Below the pieces are notes generated by a model. The model was not told the DNA's origin and ran no database searches. It saw nothing but the letters and a program-made list of their open reading frames with translations. A DNA stretch of 25,371 nucleotides from an uncultured Bacteroidales bacterium (GTDB lineage: Bacteria; Bacteroidota; Bacteroidia; Bacteroidales; UBA3663): positions 1 to 25,371 of the forward strand of contig CALBPV010000029.1 of NCBI GenBank assembly GCA_937899265.1, written 5' to 3'. Both the position numbers and the translations under genes were made by a program. Each line of letters starts with the position of its first letter. Within the stretch, counting starts at the first letter, position 1. Of this stretch, positions 1 to 5,693 are shown one piece after another.

Positions 1-55
1 CTCCGTTCGTCCCGTCCAGCGGTTGGCGGAGGTTTAACACGGACTTTTGCAACTG
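1..55 (+). mobile_element. Left copy of 55-bp terminal inverted repeat, probable 3' end of an insertion sequence
   Basis: The first 55 bases equal the reverse complement of the last 55 bases; position 56 is the first mismatch and 57-59 match again. Reading from base 2 gives an open frame SVRPVQRLAEV followed by TAA at 35-37, which looks like the C-terminus of a protein running into the window from the left. About 18 bases later the repeat ends in GGACTTTTGCAACTG. That arrangement is typical of a transposase gene end followed by an element's terminal repeat. The transposase identity is inference: only 11 residues are visible. The rest of the element lies outside the window. Confidence 0.5.
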
Positions 56-128
56 GGCCGATTTACCCTTTTTCCCATCTTGGATTTACTTATGGATTTC
101 CCTGTTTGTATGGATGGAGACATACCAA

Positions 129-163
129 AGCCGCAGACCGAAAGGCCTGCGGCTGATTTTTTT
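129..163. terminator. Intrinsic terminator hairpin downstream of ilvC
   Basis: Bases 129-136 (AGCCGCAG) pair with 147-154 (CTGCGGCT), closing on a GAAA loop at 140-143 flanked by two more G-C pairs. A run of seven T follows on the plus strand (157-163). On the minus strand the stem reaches 11 pairs with one G-U wobble but is followed by only TTT. It could end ilvDBNC transcription and also block plus-strand read-through from the insertion-sequence side, so I call it bidirectional. Confidence 0.7.
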
Positions 164-212
164 GATGTGGAAGGAAATTCCCCCTGAACGGGAGACTTCG
201 CACTCCAAAGGA

Positions 213-1256
213 TTAATTGTTCTCGGGGCGGAGCTTACGAACCACCTCACCGGTGCGCCACATTTCAGAATCGTGGAGCTCCTTAAGCTCGGCGTTGAGC
301 TTCTCGCGGTAGCCGGGCTGGTTGTTGGAATCCATGGAAATCTGAGCTTCGTTGCCGGACTTCACGCTCTCATAGAGACGCTGAACGACGGGCTTGATAG
401 CATCGTGGAAGGGACCCTTCCAGTCGAGAGCACCGCGCTGGGCAGTGGTCGAACAGTTGGCGTACATCCAGTCCATACCTTTCTCGGCGAAGAGGGGCAT
501 GAGCGACTGCGTAAGTTCCTCAACGGTCTCGTTGAAAGCCTCAGAGGGTGTGTGGCCGTTCTCGCGGAGCACTTCATACTGGGCAGAAAGCAAGCCCTGG
601 ATGGCACCCATGAGCGAACCGCGTTCGCCGGTGAGGTCAGAGGTGGCTTCACGCTGGAATGTGGTCTCGAAGAGGTAGCCCGAACCGATACCGATGCCGA
701 CGGCAAGCGTGCGGTCGAAAGCCTTGCCCGTAGCATCCTGATAGATAGCGTATGAAGAGTTCAAACCGCGACCCTGAAGGAACATCGTGCGGAGCGATGT
801 ACCGGAACCCTTGGGAGCAACCATGATGACGTCGATATCTTTGGGGGGAACAACACCCGTACGGTCATTCCAGGTAATGGCGAAACCGTGGGAGAAATAG
901 AGAGCCTTGCCGGCAGTGAGGTGCTTCTTGATGGTGGGCCACACTTCGATGACAGCAGCATCAGAGAGCAAGCACATGATGATGGTGCCTTTCTCGCAAG
1001 CCTCTTCGATAGAGAAGAGAGTCTCACCGGGCTTCCAACCGTCGCTCACGGCCTTATCGTAAGTTTTTCCTGGACGCTGGCCAACGATAACGTTGAAACC
1101 GTTGTCACGAAGGTTCAGCGACTGGCCGGGGCCCTGTACGCCGTAACCGATAACAGCGAGAGTCTCGTCCTTGAGAATCTCGCGAGCCTTTTCGAGGGGG
1201 AACTCCTCGCGGGTCATCACTTCTTCGATGACTCCGCCAAAATTCATTTTAGCCAT
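213..1256 (-). CDS. ilvC: Ketol-acid reductoisomerase
   Basis: Catalyses the alkyl migration and NAD(P)H-dependent reduction of 2-acetolactate or 2-aceto-2-hydroxybutyrate, the second common step of Val/Ile synthesis (cytoplasmic). The 347-residue protein is of class I (short) length. The Rossmann dinucleotide loop GYGVQGPGQSLNLRD is at about residues 37-51, followed by the C-terminal helical knotted domain with SDLTGERGSLMG and SEAFNETVEE, which carry the acidic Mg-binding residues. Its text resembles, from memory, fungal mitochondrial Ilv5 (FSHGF, VAPKGSG, LRENGH, CSTTAQRGALDW, final RKLRPEN) more than the E. coli enzyme. It is last in the ilvDBNC operon, 27 bases after ilvN. The start is ATG at 1254-1256; a second Met three codons later is possible. 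Confidence 0.97.
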   Translation of the reverse strand: MAKMNFGGVIEEVMTREEFPLEKAREILKDETLAVIGYGVQGPGQSLNLRDNGFNVIVGQRPGKTYDKAVSDGWKPGETLFSIEEACEKGTIIMCLLSDAAVIEVWPTIKKHLTAGKALYFSHGFAITWNDRTGVVPPKDIDVIMVAPKGSGTSLRTMFLQGRGLNSSYAIYQDATGKAFDRTLAVGIGIGSGYLFETTFQREATSDLTGERGSLMGAIQGLLSAQYEVLRENGHTPSEAFNETVEELTQSLMPLFAEKGMDWMYANCSTTAQRGALDWKGPFHDAIKPVVQRLYESVKSGNEAQISMDSNNQPGYREKLNAELKELHDSEMWRTGEVVRKLRPENN

Positions 1257-1283
1257 TTAGTTTTGTATTTTATGGGTTGATAA

Positions 1284-1871
1284 TTATTTGGATTCAATCT
1301 TCTGTTCGATTTCCCGGCGACGCAGCTCCTGTTCTTCGAGGAAAACGGACACCTGTTCGCGGGTGGATTTGGTGACGCTGACGCGACCGGAACGGACGTA
1401 TTGGAGCACTCCGTAGCGCTCGAGGTCGTTGTAGAGAGCAATGGTCTCGTCGCAATGGCCGGTCTTTTCGAGCACGGCAAACGTCGAATTGATTTCGAGA
1501 ATGCGACAATTGTACTTGCGAATGAGCTGCTCGAAGTTGATGTCGTTGAGCAGAGCGTCGGTGGGCACCTTATAGAGCGCAATCTCCTGATAGATGATTT
1601 CATCGTCGCTGTAGTAGAAGGCTTTGATTACATCGATGCGCTTCTCAATCTGGAGCACAATCTTGCGAATCATGTCTTCGGTGGTATGGCATGTAATTGT
1701 GAACTTGTGGACACCTTCAATCGACGAAGACGAAACGGAGAGCGACCAAATGTTGATGTTGCGACGTGTGAAGATAATCGCAATCTGGTTGAGCAGACCC
1801 ACGTTGTTCTCCGTGAAGACGGTGAGCGTCCAAAGCGGAAAATCAGCCGTTTTTTTATCTTTTATTTCCAT
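1284..1871 (-). CDS. ilvN: Acetolactate synthase, small (regulatory) subunit
   Basis: Regulatory partner of the IlvB catalytic subunit; this family binds valine through its ACT domain and gives feedback inhibition. The 195-residue product has an N-terminal ACT domain at about residues 13-85, recognisable from TLTVFTENNVGLLNQIAIIF and the following NINIWSLSVS. A second small-subunit C-terminal domain follows at about 95-175. The last 25 residues are highly charged (EEQELRRREIEQKIESK) and probably helical. It begins three bases after the ilvB stop, so the two subunits should be translated together. Length and order match ilvN/ilvH of Bacteroidales. Valine sensitivity cannot be judged from sequence alone. 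Confidence 0.93.
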   Translation of the reverse strand: MEIKDKKTADFPLWTLTVFTENNVGLLNQIAIIFTRRNINIWSLSVSSSSIEGVHKFTITCHTTEDMIRKIVLQIEKRIDVIKAFYYSDDEIIYQEIALYKVPTDALLNDINFEQLIRKYNCRILEINSTFAVLEKTGHCDETIALYNDLERYGVLQYVRSGRVSVTKSTREQVSVFLEEQELRRREIEQKIESK

Positions 1872-1874
1872 ATA

Positions 1875-3575
1875 TTATATCTTCTCTGAGCGGTTCAACA
1901 AAATGTGGTCGATGGGCTGTCCGGGAGGTACCATCGGGTAAACCATAGAATCCTCTTCGACACAAACGTGGAGAATGAAGGGACCCTCTGCAGCATACAT
2001 TTCACGTACGGCAGCATCTACCTCGTCACGCTGTGTGATGCGACGGGCCCGGATGCCGTAAGCTTCGGCTAACTTGAGATAGTCGGGCGACAACATCTTG
2101 GTGTAGCTGTAGCGCTTGGCGAAGAAAAGTTCCTGCCACTGGCGCACGTTGCCCAACCAAGTATTGTCGAAAATCACAATCTTGACGGCTGTGCCTTCCT
2201 GCATGATGGTACCGAGTTCCTCGATGGTCATCTGGATGCCTCCGTCGCCTACGAAAGCCACCACCTGACGCTGGGGTGCCGCAATCTTGGCACCGATGGC
2301 AGCAGGCAGACAGAAGCCCATCGTGCCCAATCCGCCCGACGAAATGAACGAACGGGTGGTACCGTTGAACTTCGCATAGCGTGCGGCCAACATCTGGTTT
2401 TGGCCAACATCGGTGACCACAATGGCATCGCCGCCGGAAACCTCAGCCACCTTGTCGATGACCTCACCCATGTGGAGCGGACCTTCCGAAGGATGCACCT
2501 CGGGGTCGATGACCTTACGGTTCTCGACATCCTGATAGAAATCGAACCCGTGAATCCAGGATTGGAAGTCGTTCTTGTAAATGTGGGGCAACATCTTGGA
2601 GAGGACCTCCTTGCAGTCGCCGCAGATAGCCACATCGGTCTTGACATTCTTGCCCAACTCGGAGGCATCGATGTCGATGTGGATAATCTTGGCCAAAGGA
2701 GCATACTGATTGACAGGACCCGTCACACGGTCGGCCAAACGGCAGCCGATGACCACAATCAGGTCGGCCTGCTGCTGGAGTTTGTTGGAAACAACTGAAC
2801 CGTGCATGCCTATCATACCCAAATAGTGGGGCATGTCGGATGGAACAGCCGAAAGACCGAGCAACGTGGTGCCGAAGGGAGCGCCCGTCTTCTCGACAAA
2901 CTCGCGGAACTCTTTCTCGGCGTGACCGAGGATGATGCCCTGACCGCCGATAATGAAAGGACGCTGTGAAGTATTGATAAGATTGACAGCCTCCCATACG
3001 CGGTCGGGATCGACAGCCGGAACGGGCTGGTAAGAACGGATGAAGTTGCAGGGTTTGTAGTCGGTGAACTCCGCCTCGTGGGTCTGGGCGTTCTTGGGGA
3101 AATCGAGCACAACCGGACCGGGACGTCCGCTTTTGGCCAAATAGAAAGCACGGGCAACGGCCCACTCGATGTCCTCGGGACGGTTGATTTGGTAGTTCCA
3201 CTTCGTGATGGGAAGCGTCATGCCGATGAAGTCGGTCTCCTGGAAAGCATCCGTACCGAGCGCACCTGTGCCCACCTGACCGGTGATGACAACGAGGGGT
3301 GTCGAGTCGATATTGGCATCGGCAATGCCGGTGATGACGTTGGTGGCTCCCGGACCGGAAGTGACAATCACAACGCCGACCTCACCGCTCACACGGGCAT
3401 AGCCCTGAGCTGCATGGATGGCTCCTTGTTCATGACGGACGAGCACGGTATCGAAGTCGTCGTCATGATCGTAGAGAGCGTCGAAGACGGGCATGATGGC
3501 ACCGCCCGGATAACCGAATATTTTCTTTGTACCTTCAGCCTTGAGACACTGAAAGAGAATTTCTGAACCTAACAT
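1875..3575 (-). CDS. ilvB: Acetolactate synthase, large (catalytic) subunit
   Basis: Thiamine-diphosphate enzyme that condenses two pyruvates, or pyruvate and 2-oxobutyrate, as the first common step of branched-chain amino acid synthesis. The protein has the N-terminal ThDP-binding domain with the catalytic glutamate region (LVRHEQGAIHAAQGYAR), a central domain, and a C-terminal ThDP domain with GDGGIQMTIEE. The metal-binding NN of that motif reads DN here (IFDNTWLGNVRQWQ), a conservative change. I set the start at ATG 3573-3575 (566 residues). An in-frame TTG at 3611 would add 12 residues (KLVPVFVPVNN) encoded wholly by the intergenic 12-bp/7-bp repeat, so it is rejected. It lies between ilvD and ilvN in the operon. 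Confidence 0.95.
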   Translation of the reverse strand: MLGSEILFQCLKAEGTKKIFGYPGGAIMPVFDALYDHDDDFDTVLVRHEQGAIHAAQGYARVSGEVGVVIVTSGPGATNVITGIADANIDSTPLVVITGQVGTGALGTDAFQETDFIGMTLPITKWNYQINRPEDIEWAVARAFYLAKSGRPGPVVLDFPKNAQTHEAEFTDYKPCNFIRSYQPVPAVDPDRVWEAVNLINTSQRPFIIGGQGIILGHAEKEFREFVEKTGAPFGTTLLGLSAVPSDMPHYLGMIGMHGSVVSNKLQQQADLIVVIGCRLADRVTGPVNQYAPLAKIIHIDIDASELGKNVKTDVAICGDCKEVLSKMLPHIYKNDFQSWIHGFDFYQDVENRKVIDPEVHPSEGPLHMGEVIDKVAEVSGGDAIVVTDVGQNQMLAARYAKFNGTTRSFISSGGLGTMGFCLPAAIGAKIAAPQRQVVAFVGDGGIQMTIEELGTIMQEGTAVKIVIFDNTWLGNVRQWQELFFAKRYSYTKMLSPDYLKLAEAYGIRARRITQRDEVDAAVREMYAAEGPFILHVCVEEDSMVYPMVPPGQPIDHILLNRSEKI

Positions 3576-3576
3576 A

Positions 3577-3618
3577 TTATTAACGGGGACGAAAACGGGG
3601 ACAAGTTTCAAGTTTCAG
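3577..3618 (-). repeat. Composite intergenic repeat between ilvD and ilvB (7-bp + 12-bp modules)
   Basis: On the minus strand two TGAAACT-type heptamers are followed by TTGTCCCC, GTTTTCGTCCCCG and TTAATAATA, ending at the ilvB start codon. One full 12-bp unit CGGGGACGAAAA (plus strand 3584-3595) is followed by a half unit. The ilvD stop codon TGA (3615-3617) is the first part of the heptamer run. About 38 bases are nearly identical to the element at 8364-8403, and the same parts occur, expanded, at 9695-9815. Confidence 0.85.
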
Positions 3619-5417
3619 AGAATGATTCTGACACCGCCCTTGTCGGCGGAAGCTACGCTCTGGGCGTATGCACGGAGCGCTTTCGAAACGACACGCTTGC
3701 GGCGCAAGGGTTGCTGGGGACGTGAAGCAAGTTCCTCGTCACTGAGTTTTACATTGATGGAACGGGAAGGAATGTCGATGACAATGATGTCGCCGTCCTT
3801 GATTTTCCCGATATTGCCTCCGGAGGCAGCCTCGGGAGAAATATGTCCGATGGAGAGTCCCGATGTACCGCCGGAGAAACGTCCGTCGGTAATCAAAGCA
3901 CACTCTTTGCCGAGATGCATGGACTTGATATAGGACGTGGGATAGAGCATTTCCTGCATACCGGGACCGCCCTTGGGACCCTCGTGGGTAATGACGACGA
4001 CATCGCCGCTCTTGACCTTGCCTTGGAGGATACCGTCGCAGGCATCTTCCTGAGAATCGAAGACCACAGCGGGACCTTCGAAATGCCAAATGGAGGGATC
4101 TACACCGGCGGTCTTGACGACACAGCCGTCCTGAGCGATGTTGCCGAAGAGAATAGCCATACCGCCTTCACGGGTGTAAGCGTGTTCAATGGAACGGATG
4201 CAGCCGTTCTCACGGTCTGTGTCGAGCGTCTCCCACTGAGCGTCCTGCGAGCCCATTTGGGTGGAGAACTTACGTCCGGGGGCAGAATGGTAGATTCTCG
4301 ATGCCTCGGGGTCGATATTCTCCTTGAGGATATCGTATTTCTCAATGTCCTCGCCCAAAGTGTGGCCGTTGACTCGTATCAAATCTTCCTTGATGAGTCC
4401 GCCTTTGGCCAACTCGCCGATGATGCCGAGAATGCCGCCGGCGCGGTTGCATTCCTGAACAGAATACTGCTGGGTGTTGGGTGCCAGCTTGCAGAGGCAG
4501 GGCACTTTGCGCGAAAGCATGTCGATGTCCTGCATCTTGAAATCAACACCGGCCTCCTGCGCTACGGCGAGCAGATGGAGAACTGTATTGGTAGAACCGC
4601 CCATTGCAATGTCGAGAGTCATGGCATTGAGGAAAGCGTCGCGAGTGGCAATGCTACGGGGCAGGACACTCTCATCGCCTTCTTCGTAATACTTGAGGGC
4701 ATTCTTGACTATGAGCGCAGCAGCCTCCTTGAAGAGACGGACGCGATTGACATGGGTAGCGAGAATGGAACCGTTGCCGGGCAGAGAGAGACCGATGGCC
4801 TCGGTGAGGGAGTTCATCGAGTTGGCGGTGAACATACCCGAGCACGAACCGCAACCGGGACAGGCACAATGCTCTATCTCGTCGAGCTCTTGGTCGGACA
4901 CACTCTTGTCGGCACCCGCAATCATAGTCGTAATCAAGTCGGCATTCTGTCCGTTCCAGCGACCGGCTTCCATCGGACCGCCCGAAACGAAGACGGCGGG
5001 AATGTTCAATCGCATGGCAGCCATCAGCATACCGGGTGTGACTTTGTCGCAGTTGGAGATGCAGACCATGGCATCTGCCTTGTGGGCATTGACCATATAC
5101 TCAACCGAGTCGGCGATGATGTCGCGCGAAGGGAGCGAATAGAGCATACCGTCGTGGCCCATGGCGATGCCGTCATCGATGGCGATGGTATTGAATTCGG
5201 CTGCATAGCAACCCAGCTTTTCTATTTCGGCTTTCACGATTTGTCCCACGTCATGCAGATGTGTATGACCGGGAACAAACTGAGTAAAAGAATTGACAAT
5301 GGCAATGATAGGCTTGCCAAACTGTTCGCGCTTCATTCCGTTGGCCACCCATAGAGCACGGGCTCCGGCCATACGACGACCTTCGGTGGTCTGCGCGCTA
5401 CGCAACTGAATTTTCAT
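3615..5417 (-). CDS. ilvD: Dihydroxy-acid dehydratase
   Basis: Fe-S dehydratase that converts 2,3-dihydroxy-3-methyl(is)ovalerate to the 2-oxo acid, the third common step of Val/Ile synthesis. The 600-residue product has the family N-terminus RSAQTTEGRRMAGARALW, the cluster cysteines in SNCDKVTPGM and CACPGCGSCSGMFTANSMN, and the C-terminal TDGRFSGGTSGLSIGH signature. The start ATG at 5415-5417 puts MKIQLRS at the normal family N-terminus; the longer reading from TTG 5468 runs through the leader and is rejected. It is the first gene of ilvDBNC. Its ATG overlaps the stop of a small upstream frame (ATGA), which may couple their translation. Confidence 0.97.
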   Translation of the reverse strand: MKIQLRSAQTTEGRRMAGARALWVANGMKREQFGKPIIAIVNSFTQFVPGHTHLHDVGQIVKAEIEKLGCYAAEFNTIAIDDGIAMGHDGMLYSLPSRDIIADSVEYMVNAHKADAMVCISNCDKVTPGMLMAAMRLNIPAVFVSGGPMEAGRWNGQNADLITTMIAGADKSVSDQELDEIEHCACPGCGSCSGMFTANSMNSLTEAIGLSLPGNGSILATHVNRVRLFKEAAALIVKNALKYYEEGDESVLPRSIATRDAFLNAMTLDIAMGGSTNTVLHLLAVAQEAGVDFKMQDIDMLSRKVPCLCKLAPNTQQYSVQECNRAGGILGIIGELAKGGLIKEDLIRVNGHTLGEDIEKYDILKENIDPEASRIYHSAPGRKFSTQMGSQDAQWETLDTDRENGCIRSIEHAYTREGGMAILFGNIAQDGCVVKTAGVDPSIWHFEGPAVVFDSQEDACDGILQGKVKSGDVVVITHEGPKGGPGMQEMLYPTSYIKSMHLGKECALITDGRFSGGTSGLSIGHISPEAASGGNIGKIKDGDIIVIDIPSRSINVKLSDEELASRPQQPLRRKRVVSKALRAYAQSVASADKGGVRIIL

Positions 5418-5488
5418 ATCGAAGTCAGAATATATAGTTTTGTTATTATTTCGTTGTTGGTCTCCCAACCCGCTTTATGTTTATGCAT
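5414..5488 (-). CDS. Candidate ilv leader peptide (24 codons)
   Basis: A short frame begins at ATG 5486-5488, about 16 bases after the predicted transcription start, and ends at TGA 5414-5416, overlapping the ilvD ATG as ATGA. It starts MHKHKAGWETNN and its second half EIITKLYILTSI holds four Ile (three as ATA), two Leu and two Thr in 12 codons. Such enrichment in the operon's end products fits a regulatory leader peptide like those of ilv attenuators. No Rho-independent terminator lies between it and ilvD, so control would have to act through translation coupling or another route. The leader is AT-rich, so Ile codons could be chance. Confidence 0.4.
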   Translation of the reverse strand: MHKHKAGWETNNEIITKLYILTSI

Positions 5489-5497
5489 AAAATCGGG
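5456..5497 (-). promoter_or_regulatory. Leader RNA with two abutting hairpins upstream of ilvD
   Basis: In the minus-strand transcript CCCG (5497-5494) and TTTTATG (5492-5486) pair with CATAAAG (5479-5473) and CGGG (5472-5469), giving about 11 pairs with one bulged A and a six-base loop. This stem contains the start codon of the small leader frame. It is followed at once by GTTGG-GAGA-CCAAC (5469-5456), a five-pair stem with a GNRA loop. The two stems share base 5469. The arrangement could hide or expose the leader start; function is inferred. Confidence 0.5.
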
Positions 5498-5509
5498 CTA
5501 TTCAAGTTG

Positions 5510-5540
5510 CAAATATAGGGATTTATTTTTATTTTACAAA
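5510..5540 (-). promoter_or_regulatory. Promoter of the ilvDBNC operon
   Basis: Reading the minus strand, TTTG (5540-5537) is followed after exactly 19 bases by TATATTTG (5517-5510). This is a full match to the Bacteroidota housekeeping promoter (TTTG at -33, TAnnTTTG at -7). Transcription should start near 5504, giving a leader of about 87 bases before ilvD. Confidence 0.85.
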
Positions 5541-5640
5541 CTTGAATCGCGAAAATCTTCGTTTTATTGCATTTTTTAGCACTTAAAGGTGGCAAATCGT
5601 AACTGAAGACGACAAATTACCGACCAACAAAAGGTGAATA

Positions 5641-5670
5641 AAACAAAAAACCTTGCCCACGGGGGCAAGG
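5641..5670 (-). terminator. Rho-independent terminator of the pectate lyase gene
   Basis: On the minus strand CCTTGCCC pairs with GGGCAAGG around a short loop (5651-5670), followed by TTTTTTGTTT (5650-5641). It lies 24 bases past the stop codon of the lyase gene and separates that transcription unit from the ilv promoter region. Confidence 0.88.
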
Positions 5671-5693
5671 TCTTATACAAGTTTTATGCAGTT

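Noticed and set aside
3576..3611. N-terminal extension of IlvB from TTG 3611
   Set aside because: The 12 added residues are encoded by the intergenic 12-bp/7-bp repeat, and the ATG at 3575 gives the normal family N-terminus.
3843..5354. 503-codon plus-strand open frame
   Set aside because: It lies wholly opposite ilvD, whose family motifs are intact. Long antisense frames also lie opposite the TPR gene (14006-15664) and the TonB receptor (23043-24551); they are by-products of GC-rich codon use and their translations show no family motifs.
5418..5468. N-terminal extension of IlvD from TTG 5468
   Set aside because: It runs through the leader hairpins, has no family similarity, and ATG 5417 gives the standard start.
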